Of a stretch of 64,000 nt of DNA, positions 50,268 to 61,742 are shown piece by piece. Position 1 is the stretch's first letter. Each line of letters opens with the position of its first letter. A model generated the notes under the pieces. That model saw only the letters and a program-made list of their open reading frames with translations. It did not search any database and was not told the DNA's origin. This DNA comes from JACCTI01 sp051005695 (GTDB lineage: Bacteria; Verrucomicrobiota; Verrucomicrobiia; Chthoniobacterales; UBA10450): assembly GCA_051005695.1 (NCBI GenBank), contig JBPCJC010000069.1:1-64000 (forward strand), read 5' to 3'. The position numbers and the translations under genes were made by a program.

Positions 50268-51775
50268 GTGGATTTAAACGGGCAGCCGCTCTCGCTGGCG
50301 AACATCGCCGCGATCGCGCTCAAGCGCGAAACGGTCGCGCTCGATCCCGTAACCTGGCCGCGAATCAAAGCGGCCCGCGATGTCATCGAGCAGATCACTC
50401 GTGGCGACACCGTCGTCTACGGGGTGAATACCGGTTTCGGCAAGCTCTCGGAGATTCACATCGAACGCGCGGACTTGCGACGTCTGCAGTTGAACCTTGT
50501 CCGCAGTCACGCCTGTGGGATCGGCGCACCGCTTTCGGAAGCAGAAACGCGCGCGATAATGTTGCTGCGCGCGAACGTGCTCACGCTCGGCTTCAGCGGC
50601 ATTCGCCAGGAAGTGATCGAGATGCTGGTGGGAATGCTGAATCGCGGCGTGTACCCGGTGATTCCCGAGAAGGGCTCGGTCGGCGCCAGTGGCGATCTCG
50701 CCCCGCTCGCGCATTTGGCGCTCGCGCTCGTTGGCGAGGGCGAATCTTTTTTTGAGAATGAACGCCTAACGAGTGATCGGGCGCTGCAACGCGCCGGACT
50801 CGTGCCGGTCATCTTGGAAGCGAAGGAAGGACTCGCGTTACTCAATGGCACCCAGGCGATGCACGCGGTCGGCGGATTGGCGCTGTGGCGCGCGAAACGG
50901 CTTTCGCGCGTGGCCGACGTCATCGGCGCCATTAGCCTCGAGGCCTTGAAAGGCACGCCGGCGGCCTTCGACGAACGCATTCAAAACGCCCGCCCGCATC
51001 CTGGCCAGCAAGCTTGCGCGGAGCATTTGCGCTGGCTTTTGCGCGCCAGCGAAATTCGCGAATCGCACAAGACCGGCGATCCGCGGGTGCAGGACGCCTA
51101 CAGTCTGCGCTGCATGCCGCAGGTTCACGGCGCGGTCCGCGGCGCGCTCGCGCATTGCGAGGAAGTGCTCGCGATCGAGTCCGGTTCCGCGACCGACAAC
51201 CCGCTCGTCTTCACCGACAATGGCGACGTCATTTCCGGCGGAAATTTTCATGGGGCACCGGTCGCGCTCGCGCTCGATTACGCGGCGATCGCGCTCACGG
51301 ATTTGATGAGCATCAGCGAACGCCGGACCGATCGCCTGATTAATCCCGACACCTCTGAAGGGTTGCCGGCGTTTCTCGCCCGCCGCGCCGGAATGCAATC
51401 CGGTTTCATGATTCCGCACGTCGCCGCGGTGGCGCTTTTGGCAGAGGCGAAGATTTTGGCCCATCCGGCGAGCGTCGATAATTTGCCGACTTCCGGTGGA
51501 AAAGAGGACCACGTTTCCATGGGTATGACGGCCGCGTTGAAGTTGCGCACGATTGTCGACAACGCGGAAAGTTTGCTCGCGATCGAACTGCTGGTGGCGG
51601 CAAGCGCGCTGGAATTTCGCCGCCCTCTGAAAGCCGGCGCCGGTGTCGAAGCCGCCTATGAAAAACTCCGCGCCAGCGTTCCTGCGCTGGACGATGATCG
51701 TTCGATGTCTGGGGAAATCGCGCGCGTCGCCAGCGCCATTCGCGCGGGCGAATTCGACAGCGGGAGAGAAATTTT

Positions 51776-51779
<4 letters not shown>
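50268..51779 (+). CDS. hutH: Histidine ammonia-lyase
   Basis: A 503-residue enzyme that deaminates L-histidine to urocanate, first step of histidine degradation. The MIO electrophile is formed from Ala140-Ser141-Gly142 in GSVGASGDLAPLAHLALALVGEG. YGVNTGFGKL, GNFHGAPVALALDY and TSGGKEDHVSMG are also present. The GTG at 50268 fits the family N-terminus. It overlaps hutU by ATGA. No hut repressor gene is in the window, so regulation is unseen. Confidence 0.97.
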
Positions 51780-53443
<1,664 letters not shown>

Positions 53444-53445
53444 AT

Positions 53446-55131
53446 ATGAAAAAAGTTATCGAGTGCGTTCCGAATTTTTCCGAGGGTCGCGATCTGGAAG
53501 TGATCCGGCAGATCGCCGCTGCGATTAAATCGGTCGAGGGAATTTCACTCCTGAATGTTGACCCCGGCGCGAGCACCAACCGCACGGTGGTGACCTTCGC
53601 AGGGGCGCCGGAGGCGGCGGTGGAGGCTGCATTTCGCGGAATCAAGAAGGCCGCGGAGTTGATCGATATGCGTAAGCAAACCGGCGCGCATCCACGGATG
53701 GGCGCGACGGATGTCTGCCCGTTTATTCCCGTGAGCGACGTCAGTTGGGAAGAGGCGATCGCGTGCGCGCATTCGTTAGGCAAACGCGTTGGCGAGGATT
53801 TGAAGATCCCGGTTTACCTCTACGAGAAGGCCGCGAAGGATCCGGCGCGGTCGAATCTTTCGATCATTCGAGCGGGGGAATACGAAGGCTTTTTCGAGAA
53901 GATCAAACAGCCGGAGTGGAAACCGGATTTCGGGCCGGCAGAATTTAACGAAGGCGCTGGTGCGACCGTCATCGGGGCGCGCGAATTTTTAGTCGCGTAC
54001 AACGTGAACCTGAATACCCGCTCGACGCGGCGCGCGAATTCGGTGGCGTTCGATGTGCGCGAAAATGGTCGAGTGAAAACGGAAGACGGCACGCCGACCG
54101 GCACGAAGGTTCTCGATGAAAAAGGCGAACCGGCGCGGGTGCCGGGAATGCTGAAGCACGTGAAGGCGATCGGTTGGTATGTCGAAGAATTCGGATTAGC
54201 GCAGGTCTCGATGAACCTGACCAATCTCGACGAAACGCCGTTGCACGCGGCCTTCGATGCCTGCGAAGAAGCGGCCAACAAGCGCGGGTTACGGGTCACG
54301 GGATCGGAAGTCGTGGGGATGTTGCCGAAGAAATGCCTGGTCGATGCGGGCCGGCATTATTTGCGCAAACAGAAGTGGTCGGAAGGCGCAGCCGAAGGAG
54401 AACTGATCGCGATCGCAATTCGTTCGATGGGCTTGAGCGAGCTGAAGCCGTTCGATCCGCAGAAGCGAATCATCGAATTCAAAATGGCGAGCGCGGAAAC
54501 GAAGTCGCTGGTGAAAATGAACCTGCGAGAATTCTGCAATGAAACCCTGAGCGATTCGCCGGCGCCGGGCGGTGGTTCGGTGGCGGCCTTGATGGGCGCG
54601 CTCGGCGTCTCGTTAGGCGGAATGGTGGCGAATCTTTCCGCGGGTAAACGCGGCTGGGACGAGAAGCTCGGATTTTTTAGTGACTGGGCGGTGCAGGCGC
54701 AGGGGTTGAAGGACGAATTGCTTTTCCTAGTCGACGAAGACACGGCCGCGTTTAACAAAGTGATGGCGGCGTTCGGACTGCCAAAAGAGTCCGCGGAGGA
54801 AAAAGCAGCGCGCACAAAAGCGATCCAGTCGGCCAATCAATATGCGGCCGAGATTCCGTTGCGGGTGATGGAGACGTCCACGCGATCCTACAAAATTCTC
54901 GGCGAGATGGCGGAGCAGGGGAACCCGGCGTCGATTTCAGATGTCGGTGTCGGCCTTCTCGCCACGCGTGCGTGCATCGAAGGCGCGGCGATGAATGTGC
55001 GAATCAATCTCGCGGGTTTGCAGGACGAAACCGTGAAGACGGAGCTGTCTGCGAGATTGCGCAAGACGATCGACGAATCGGAAACCGAATTCCGCCGGAT
55101 CAATCAGCTGGTGCAAAGCAAGCTCGACTGA
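53446..55131 (+). CDS. ftcD: Bifunctional glutamate formimidoyltransferase / formiminotetrahydrofolate cyclodeaminase
   Basis: A 561-residue fusion. Residues 1 to about 345 are the formimidoyltransferase (VIECVPNFSEGRDLEVI, GASTNRTVVTFAG, KQTGAHPRMGATDVCPFIPV). The rest is the cyclodeaminase (CNETLSDSPAPGGGSVAALMGALGVSLGGMVANL). Together they move the formimino group from formiminoglutamate to tetrahydrofolate and form methenyl-THF plus ammonia. This replaces the hutG/hutF branches and resembles the animal FTCD layout, where the two domains also share a chain. ATG at 53446 chosen; TTG at 53440 overlaps the hutU stop. Confidence 0.94.
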   Translation: MKKVIECVPNFSEGRDLEVIRQIAAAIKSVEGISLLNVDPGASTNRTVVTFAGAPEAAVEAAFRGIKKAAELIDMRKQTGAHPRMGATDVCPFIPVSDVSWEEAIACAHSLGKRVGEDLKIPVYLYEKAAKDPARSNLSIIRAGEYEGFFEKIKQPEWKPDFGPAEFNEGAGATVIGAREFLVAYNVNLNTRSTRRANSVAFDVRENGRVKTEDGTPTGTKVLDEKGEPARVPGMLKHVKAIGWYVEEFGLAQVSMNLTNLDETPLHAAFDACEEAANKRGLRVTGSEVVGMLPKKCLVDAGRHYLRKQKWSEGAAEGELIAIAIRSMGLSELKPFDPQKRIIEFKMASAETKSLVKMNLREFCNETLSDSPAPGGGSVAALMGALGVSLGGMVANLSAGKRGWDEKLGFFSDWAVQAQGLKDELLFLVDEDTAAFNKVMAAFGLPKESAEEKAARTKAIQSANQYAAEIPLRVMETSTRSYKILGEMAEQGNPASISDVGVGLLATRACIEGAAMNVRINLAGLQDETVKTELSARLRKTIDESETEFRRINQLVQSKLD

Positions 55132-55145
55132 TTTCGCATTCGAAT

Positions 55146-56399
55146 TTGAAGACGATCGCTCTGCTGCATGCGGCGCAATTGGTCACGCTCGCGGGACCGG
55201 CGCGGCCCCGAGTGGGTGCGGAGTTGAGCGAGCTGGCAATCATTCGTGACGGAGGAATGCTGATGCGTGATGGCGTGGTCAACGCCACCGGATCATCGGA
55301 TGAGATCGAGCGGCAAATCTCCGGCGATGCGGAAGTGATCGATGCCGCCGGGCGCGTGGTTTTGCCCGGCTTCGTCGACGCGCACACGCATCCGGTGTTC
55401 GGCGGAAATCGCGTGGATGAATTCGAAATGCGCAGCCGCGGCGCGAGCTACGAAGAAATCGCCGCGGCCGGCGGCGGGATTCGTTCGACGGTGCGAAAAA
55501 CGCGCGCGGCCACGTCCGATGACTTGTCGAAGCAGGCGCTGAAACACGCGCGCTGGTTTTTGGAATGCGGCACGACGACGGTGGAAGCGAAGTCGGGTTA
55601 CGGACTCTCGTTAGGCGAAGAGCTGAAAATTCTGCGGGTGATTCGCGATTTGAAAACCAAGACGCCGCTCGAGTTTGTCCCGACTTTTCTCGGCGCGCAC
55701 GCGGTCCCGGAAGAGCATCGCGCGAATCCGGAGCGTTATGTCCAGATTGTGATCGAAGAAATGCTGCCGGCAATCGCGCGCGAAAAGCTGGCGAGGTATT
55801 GCGACGTTTTTTCCGAAGAGGGATATTTTGACGTCGCGACCGCGCGCCGGATTTTGACTGCGGCACAAGCGCATGGACTCGGAATTCGGATGCACGTCGA
55901 TCAACTGACGAATTCCGGTGGCGCGAAACTGGCGGCGGAATTATCGGCTGCGACCGCGGATCATTTGGAGCAAACGGAAGACGATGGAATCGCGGCCTTG
56001 CGTGCGGCCGGGGTGCAACCGGTCCTGTTGCCGGGAAGTGTTTACGCGCTCGGCAAGACTCGTTATCCGCGGGCGCGGGCGATGATTGAGGCGGGGCTGG
56101 CGGTGGTGCTGGCGACCGATTTCAATCCCGGATCTTCGCCGACGCCCTCGATCCCGATGATCCTTTCGTTAGGCGCGACGCAGATGAAAATGACGCCGGC
56201 CGAAGGTGTGAACGCGGCGACGATTAACGCGGCCTACAGCTTGGGGCGCGGCGAAAAAATCGGCTCACTGGAGATGGGCAAGCTGGCCAATTTTTCGATC
56301 TTCGATTGCGAGGATTATCGCGAGATTGTCTGCTACTTTGGGATTCCGCAGACACGCTCGGTCTTCATTAAGGGCGAGCAGGTTTTTCACAGATCGTAG
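55146..56399 (+). CDS. hutI: Imidazolonepropionase
   Basis: A 417-residue amidohydrolase-fold metalloenzyme opening imidazolonepropionate to formiminoglutamate, the substrate of FtcD. Seen: VVLPGFVDAHTHPVFGGNRVDEFEMR (two metal His), GGGIRSTVRKTRAA, TTTVEAKSGYGL, FLGAHAVP, and ATDFNPGSSPT with the metal Asp. Two dispersed-motif copies encode SLG. The TTG at 55146 (KTIALLHAAQLVTL) is taken as start because the upstream frame overlaps ftcD. Enzyme order in the operon is H-U-ftcD-I. Confidence 0.95.
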   Translation: MKTIALLHAAQLVTLAGPARPRVGAELSELAIIRDGGMLMRDGVVNATGSSDEIERQISGDAEVIDAAGRVVLPGFVDAHTHPVFGGNRVDEFEMRSRGASYEEIAAAGGGIRSTVRKTRAATSDDLSKQALKHARWFLECGTTTVEAKSGYGLSLGEELKILRVIRDLKTKTPLEFVPTFLGAHAVPEEHRANPERYVQIVIEEMLPAIAREKLARYCDVFSEEGYFDVATARRILTAAQAHGLGIRMHVDQLTNSGGAKLAAELSAATADHLEQTEDDGIAALRAAGVQPVLLPGSVYALGKTRYPRARAMIEAGLAVVLATDFNPGSSPTPSIPMILSLGATQMKMTPAEGVNAATINAAYSLGRGEKIGSLEMGKLANFSIFDCEDYREIVCYFGIPQTRSVFIKGEQVFHRS

Positions 56400-56446
56400 C
56401 CGCAGGTTTGCGCCCGCTACGGCGCGCCCTTAACGTCGCTGCGCGC

Positions 56447-57787
56447 ATGAAAATTGAAGTAGAAACGCAACCGCACAGCGTAGCCACGCTCCGCATCGAA
56501 CTGCCGCCGGATGAGGTGCGCAAAGAATGGGACGCGATCGCAAACAACTACGCGCGTTATGCCCGCATCCCGGGTTATCGCGCGGGGAAGGCGCCGCGGC
56601 CAGTGATCGAGCGGAAGTTTCGCAAAGAGATCCAGGACGAGGTCACAAAGAAGTTGGTCTCGAAAAGTTATCACGAAGCGATCGCTGAGAAGCAACTGCG
56701 CGTGGTCTCGTTAACCAATCTGGAAGACGTGGAGTTTGGGGACGATCGCTCGATGCGTTTTCGCGCGACGGTGGTGACCGCGCCGGAGTTTGAATTGCCG
56801 GAATACAAGAAAATCCCGGTGCAGTTGCCCTCCGCCGAGGTGAGTGAAGCGGATGTCGACGCGGCGCTCGAACGTCTGCGCGACCAGGCGGCAGATTTTA
56901 CCGATGTGCCGGAGCGCGCGCTGGCGATGGAAGATTTCGCGGTGATTGATTTTGAAGGGGCAATCGCGGGAATGCCGATCAGCGGCATCGTCCCGGAGGC
57001 GAGCAAAAATTTGCACGGCGGGAAGAAGTTCTGGCTGCGGGTCGCGCCGGATAATTTCCTGCCAAAATTTGTCGATCAAATTATCGGGATGAAACCGGGG
57101 GAGACCCGGAGCGTGCAGGTGGATTTTCCGGAAGATTTCGCGGTCCCGGAAATCGCGGGGAAGAAAGCGGATTACGCGGTGACCTTGAACGAGATCAAAC
57201 AAAAGGTGCTCCCGCCGCTGGATGACGCTTTTGCAGCCAAGCTTTTGCCGGGGAAAACGCTGGCTGATTTGCGCCATACGCTGGAGCACGATCTGGAACA
57301 CGAGAAAGAACACGAAATCGAGCGCGCGAAAGAATCTGCGATCGTGAAATTTTTGCACGAGCACATCAGTTTCGATCTGCCGCCGGTGTTGTTGAAAAAT
57401 GAAACGCGGCGCGCGCTCAACGAGTTGGTGCATCGCAATCGTGAGCGCGGTGTGCCCGACGAGTTGCTCAAAGGCAAAGAAAAGGAATTAATCGAAGGCG
57501 CCGGCTCGCTCGCGGCCCATCGCTTGAAAAACAACTTCATCCTGCATCGAATCGCGGAGCGCGAGAAGATCCAGATCACGCGTGAAGAGATCGACGAACG
57601 CATTCGCGCCGAGGCGAAACAATACAATGTGTCGGTGGAAAAAATGCGCAAGGAACTGGAGGAACACGACCGTCTGGATGGCCTCGCCGACGAGATCCTG
57701 CTGGGCCGGACTCTTGATTTCCTGAAGTCGAATGTTAGCGTCCAAGCGCCTTCTGAAACGGCCTCCGGCAGTGATTCTGCTACCTGA
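56447..57787 (+). CDS. tig: Trigger factor
   Basis: A 446-residue ribosome-associated chaperone and prolyl isomerase. The N-terminal ribosome-binding region has the conserved GYRAGKAPR (as PGYRAGKAPRPVIERKF), the L23-docking signature. A PPIase domain follows (DFAVIDFEGAIAGMPISG), and a long helical C-terminal substrate cradle. Start at MKIEVETQPHS, 47 bases after hutI. It leads the tig-clpP-clpX protein quality-control group. Confidence 0.95.
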   Translation: MKIEVETQPHSVATLRIELPPDEVRKEWDAIANNYARYARIPGYRAGKAPRPVIERKFRKEIQDEVTKKLVSKSYHEAIAEKQLRVVSLTNLEDVEFGDDRSMRFRATVVTAPEFELPEYKKIPVQLPSAEVSEADVDAALERLRDQAADFTDVPERALAMEDFAVIDFEGAIAGMPISGIVPEASKNLHGGKKFWLRVAPDNFLPKFVDQIIGMKPGETRSVQVDFPEDFAVPEIAGKKADYAVTLNEIKQKVLPPLDDAFAAKLLPGKTLADLRHTLEHDLEHEKEHEIERAKESAIVKFLHEHISFDLPPVLLKNETRRALNELVHRNRERGVPDELLKGKEKELIEGAGSLAAHRLKNNFILHRIAEREKIQITREEIDERIRAEAKQYNVSVEKMRKELEEHDRLDGLADEILLGRTLDFLKSNVSVQAPSETASGSDSAT

Positions 57788-57792
57788 AAATC

Positions 57793-58488
57793 ATGATTTT
57801 ACCGCATACTAATCGCTCACAATCTGTCCTTATTCCGATGGTCGTGGAGCAGACCGGACGCGGAGAGCGGAGCTACGACATCTACTCGCGCCTGTTGAAG
57901 GATCGGATCATTTTCCTGGGCACGCAGATTGATGATCACATCGCGAATCTGGTGATCGCGCAGTTGCTCTTTCTGCAAATGGAAGACGGCAAGAAGGACA
58001 TCAGCATTTACATTAATTCGCCCGGCGGCTCGGTGACGGCCGGTTTGGCGATCTATGACACGATGCAGTTTTTGACCTGCGATGTGACCACTTACTGCCT
58101 GGGGATGGCGGCGAGCATGGGGGCGGTGCTGCTGGCCGCGGGCACGAAGGGTAAACGTTTCGCGTTGCCGAATTCCGACATCATGATCCACCAGGTCTCG
58201 GGCGGTGCGCAGGGGCAGGCGAGCGATGTCGAGCGGACGGTGGAATACATGTTCAAGCTGAAGAAGCGGCTGATCAAAATTCTCTCGGCGCATACTGGTC
58301 AGCCCGAAGACAAAGTGCGGCTGGATTCGGATCGCGATTATTTTTTGTCAGCCAGCGAAGCCAAGGATTACGGCCTGGTCGATGAGGTCATCAAATCGCG
58401 CAAGGAGGCGAAACTCCTCGATGGCGTGGTGCCGAAGGAGTCCACTGCGATTGCGGAGGCTGCGTTGCCGCAGAAGGTCGAGGAATAG
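57793..58488 (+). CDS. clpP: ATP-dependent Clp protease proteolytic subunit
   Basis: A 231-residue serine peptidase. The triad is visible: Ser108 in GMAASMGAVLLAAG, His133 in DIMIHQVSGGAQGQ, and Asp in LDSDRDYFLSA. IYINSPGGSVTAGLAIYDTMQ is conserved. It forms the barrel that works with ClpX. A C-terminal extension of about 25 residues (ending PQKVEE) is longer than usual. Confidence 0.97.
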   Translation: MILPHTNRSQSVLIPMVVEQTGRGERSYDIYSRLLKDRIIFLGTQIDDHIANLVIAQLLFLQMEDGKKDISIYINSPGGSVTAGLAIYDTMQFLTCDVTTYCLGMAASMGAVLLAAGTKGKRFALPNSDIMIHQVSGGAQGQASDVERTVEYMFKLKKRLIKILSAHTGQPEDKVRLDSDRDYFLSASEAKDYGLVDEVIKSRKEAKLLDGVVPKESTAIAEAALPQKVEE

Positions 58489-58514
58489 GAACTGCTCTTA
58501 AGGCGCTTACGTCC

Positions 58515-59795
58515 ATGGCCCGCGCTTCCAATCTCACGATGTGTTCCTTCTGTGGCAAAAGCCACGCGGAGGTGCGCAAGCTCATCGCCGGTCCCGGCGT
58601 CTACATCTGCGACAGTTGCATCAACGTTTGCAAAAGCATCCTCGATAAGGAGCTAAACGAAGACGCGCGCCGACAATCGTCGAACATCCGGGTGCCAAAA
58701 CCCGCGGACATTCGGCGCTCGCTAGACCAGTACGTCATTGGGCAGGAAGTCGCGAAAAAGACGCTCTCGGTCGCGGTGCATAATCATTTTAAGCGGGTCA
58801 TGCAAACCGCGCCGCCGGCGGATTCTTCGGCCGCATTTCAACCCGATCCGTTCGCGGACGTGGAAATCGAGAAGAGCAACATCCTGCTCATCGGGCCGAC
58901 CGGTTCCGGCAAGACTTTGCTCGCGAAGACGCTCGCGAAAATCCTCGACGTGCCGTTTTGCATCGCGGACGCGACCACATTAACTGAGGCCGGTTATGTC
59001 GGCGAAGACGTCGAAAACATCATTTTGCGGCTGCTGCAAAACGCCGATTACGACGTGAAGCGGGCCGAGATCGGGATCGTTTACATCGACGAGATCGACA
59101 AGATCGGACGCAAAACGGACAACGTCTCGATTACGCGCGATGTTTCCGGCGAAGGTGTGCAGCAAGCTTTGCTGAAAATTCTCGAAGGCAGCACTTGCAA
59201 CGTTCCGCCCCAGGGCGGCCGCAAACATCCGCACCAGGAATACATCCAGGTGAATACGGAGAAAATTTTATTCATTTGCGGCGGCGCGTTTGTCGGTCTC
59301 GAGAAGATCGTCCAGAAACGCATCGGCAATCGCAGCATGGGTTTCAACAGCCCGAGCATCGAAGTGGAAGAAGCGCTCGCGAAGGTGGCAGTGCGTTCGA
59401 CCGAGCCGGAGGATCTCTTGAGCTTCGGGATGATCCCGGAATTCATTGGCCGTTTGCCGGTGGTGACGGCGCTCGATGCGTTGACCGAAGACGAGATGGT
59501 CATGATTCTGACCGAGACGAAGAACGCGATGATCAAGCAGTACACCAAGCTCTTCTTTATGGAGGGCGTGCGCTTGAATGTGACCAAGGATGCATTGCGG
59601 GCGCTGGCCGCGCAGGCGGTGACCAAGGGAACAGGGGCGCGCGCGTTGCGTTCGATGCTCGAGCGAATCATGCTCGATATCATGTATGACGTCCCCAGCC
59701 GCGAAGACATCGCGGAGGTCACGATCAATCGCGCGGTGGTCGAGGGGAAAAAGCTCCCGCTGATTCGCAAGAAGCAGGACAAAGACGCGGCCTAA
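58515..59795 (+). CDS. clpX: ATP-dependent Clp protease ATP-binding subunit ClpX
   Basis: A 426-residue AAA+ unfoldase. Seen: the N-terminal zinc finger CSFCGKSHAEV and CDSCINVC, Walker A GPTGSGKTLLAKTLA, Walker B VYIDEIDKI, and sensor/box sequences including RSMLERIMLDIMYD. The loop RKHPHQEYIQVNT is characteristic of ClpX. It follows clpP by 26 bases. Confidence 0.97.
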   Translation: MARASNLTMCSFCGKSHAEVRKLIAGPGVYICDSCINVCKSILDKELNEDARRQSSNIRVPKPADIRRSLDQYVIGQEVAKKTLSVAVHNHFKRVMQTAPPADSSAAFQPDPFADVEIEKSNILLIGPTGSGKTLLAKTLAKILDVPFCIADATTLTEAGYVGEDVENIILRLLQNADYDVKRAEIGIVYIDEIDKIGRKTDNVSITRDVSGEGVQQALLKILEGSTCNVPPQGGRKHPHQEYIQVNTEKILFICGGAFVGLEKIVQKRIGNRSMGFNSPSIEVEEALAKVAVRSTEPEDLLSFGMIPEFIGRLPVVTALDALTEDEMVMILTETKNAMIKQYTKLFFMEGVRLNVTKDALRALAAQAVTKGTGARALRSMLERIMLDIMYDVPSREDIAEVTINRAVVEGKKLPLIRKKQDKDAA

Positions 59796-59828
59796 ACCCG
59801 CGGATTTTGTGCGAGAGTCCCATCCGCC

Positions 59829-61082
59829 ATGCGGGTGATCGTTCTCAATACCGGCACCGAGCTGTTGCTCGGCCAGGTGCTCAACACGCACCTCACTTTC
59901 GTCGCCCGAGAGATCTTCTCGTTAGGCCTGCGGGTGGAGCGCCAGCTGACCGTTCCCGATGGACTCCCCATTCGCGAAACGCTCGCGCAAGTAATCGAAG
60001 AGGCGGAGATCGTTTTTGTCACCGGCGGTCTCGGACCGACAACCGACGACATTACCCGTGAGGCGGCCGCAGATTTGCTCGGTGCGGAATTGCAATCAAA
60101 CGCGGCCTTGATCGCCTCGATCACCGAACGTTTGAAAACGCGCGGGTTTCCGATGACGGATCGCATTCTGCGCCAGGCGGAAGTTCCGCGCGGCGCAATC
60201 GTTTTGCCTAACGACAACGGCACGGCGCCTGGTTTGTATCTACGCTCAGAACAGAAGACGGCGAAAAGCGCGGTGCATTTGTTTCTCCTTCCCGGTCCGC
60301 CGCGTGAACTCGAGCCGATGTTTCGCGAATCTGTCCTGCCGATTTTACGCGCGCTTGTGCCCGGGCGTTCTGGGATCGATGGCCGCACTTTCCGGATCGC
60401 GGGCGTGGGCGAATCGATGGTGGAAGCGGCGGTCGGTTCGCAAATTCTCGCGCTAAAGGAGATCGAACTCGGCTACTGCGCGCGCGCCGGCGAAGTGGAC
60501 GTGCGTGTCATCGGACAGGCCGCGATTTTGGACGAAGCGGAGCGGATTTTGCGTGGCGCTTTTGAGAATTCGATCTTCACCACCGCGGATGAAAATCTCG
60601 AGGATGTGGTCGTGCGTTTGTTGACCGCGCGCAAGGAAACCGTCGCCACGGCCGAGTCCTGCACCGGCGGCTACGTAGCCAACCGCCTAACGAATGTTGC
60701 GGGCGCGTCCGCCGTTTTCGGTGCAGGTTTTGTGACCTACGCGAATGAAGCCAAGATCGCCGCTCTCGGAGTTGAGGGCGGATTGATCGAGAAGCACGGC
60801 GCGGTCAGCGCGGAAGTTTGCCGGCAGATGGCGGAAGGCGCGCGCCGGAAAGCCGGCGCGACACATGCGCTCGCGACCACCGGGATCGCGGGGCCGACCG
60901 GCGGCTCAGACGAAAAACCGGTCGGCACGGTTTACATCGCGCTGGCTTCAGAGGCAGCCGAGACGACAATCAAGCGGCGACGCTTTCTGTCAGATCGCGA
61001 GACCTTCAAACGACTCGTTAGTCAGGTCGCACTGGAAATGCTCCGGCAACGTTTGCTCGGCAGCGTTTCCGTTACGGAGTGA
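59829..61082 (+). CDS. cinA: CinA family protein (nicotinamide-nucleotide amidase / competence-induced)
   Basis: A 417-residue two-domain protein. N-terminal MoCF-like domain: NTGTELLLGQVLNTHLTFVAREIFSLGLRV, VFVTGGLGPTTDDITREA, and LLPGPPRELEPMF. C-terminal PncC-type amidase domain: TVATAESCTGGYVANRLTNVAGASAVFGAGFVTYANEAK and TTGIAGPTGGSDEKPVGTVYIA. It recycles NMN; in some naturally transformable bacteria it is induced with competence, which is relevant to the uptake-sequence-like motif. It carries three exact dispersed-motif copies and one variant near its end. Overlaps the convergent transpeptidase by 11 bases. Confidence 0.95.
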   Translation: MRVIVLNTGTELLLGQVLNTHLTFVAREIFSLGLRVERQLTVPDGLPIRETLAQVIEEAEIVFVTGGLGPTTDDITREAAADLLGAELQSNAALIASITERLKTRGFPMTDRILRQAEVPRGAIVLPNDNGTAPGLYLRSEQKTAKSAVHLFLLPGPPRELEPMFRESVLPILRALVPGRSGIDGRTFRIAGVGESMVEAAVGSQILALKEIELGYCARAGEVDVRVIGQAAILDEAERILRGAFENSIFTTADENLEDVVVRLLTARKETVATAESCTGGYVANRLTNVAGASAVFGAGFVTYANEAKIAALGVEGGLIEKHGAVSAEVCRQMAEGARRKAGATHALATTGIAGPTGGSDEKPVGTVYIALASEAAETTIKRRRFLSDRETFKRLVSQVALEMLRQRLLGSVSVTE

Positions 61083-61734
61083 CTTCGACCGGCGTCCCGA
61101 CCTTTACCTTGGCGTAAAACATCTCCGCGCCTTGCGGCGGCATGCGGATGCATCCGTGCGAGGCGGGATATCCGGGAAGAATGCCGATGTGCATCCCGAC
61201 TCCGTCGCCGGTCAGGCGCATGAACCAGAGCATGGGCGCGCCGACATAGTGGGTGCCGCTGGGCGCGGAATCGATCTTCAGGCTGACGCCGCTGCGGACG
61301 GTGCGGCCACCGCGATCAACGAAATTTCCGTAGACGTTCGAGTGATGATCCTTGTCTTTTTCGAGCACGGAGAATTTTCCGGAGGGCGTCATCCCGGCGC
61401 GTTTGCCGGAGGAAATCGGGCTGTCGATGGCGATTTGATCTCCCGCGAGCAGGTAGGCGCGCTGCTTCGAGAGCGAGACGATGATTTGCGACTCGTTAGG
61501 GCTGAGGCTCTCGTAGATCGAGCGGTTGACGTTGATCGGCGCCTGCCGGCTGATCAATTCTGAAGCTTTTCGCATCGGTGGCAACGGTGCATTCGTGAAT
61601 GGACGCGAGGTATTCAAGCGGGGATCGGAAGGGCGCGGCCGGAGTGCCCGCCCGCTCTGCGCGACTCCGGATTGGACCGCGAGCAAGGCGAGGGCGAGGA
61701 CGTAAACGGCGAGGCGCGAAGGTTTGGAGATCAC
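61072..61734 (-). CDS. L,D-transpeptidase (YkuD domain), exported
   Basis: A 220-residue protein with a signal peptide (YVLALALLAVQSGVAQS) and then a YkuD domain: QIIVSLSKQRAYLLAGDQIAIDSPIS, TPSGKFSVLEKDKDHHSN, and the catalytic SHGCIRMPPQGAEMFY (His, Cys, Arg). It would catalyse 3-3 crosslinks in peptidoglycan. GTG start at 61734, 8 bases after the upstream gene on the same strand. It is the second transpeptidase of the type in the window. Confidence 0.9.
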   Translation of the reverse strand: MISKPSRLAVYVLALALLAVQSGVAQSGRALRPRPSDPRLNTSRPFTNAPLPPMRKASELISRQAPINVNRSIYESLSPNESQIIVSLSKQRAYLLAGDQIAIDSPISSGKRAGMTPSGKFSVLEKDKDHHSNVYGNFVDRGGRTVRSGVSLKIDSAPSGTHYVGAPMLWFMRLTGDGVGMHIGILPGYPASHGCIRMPPQGAEMFYAKVKVGTPVEVTP

Positions 61735-61742
61735 GATGTTTT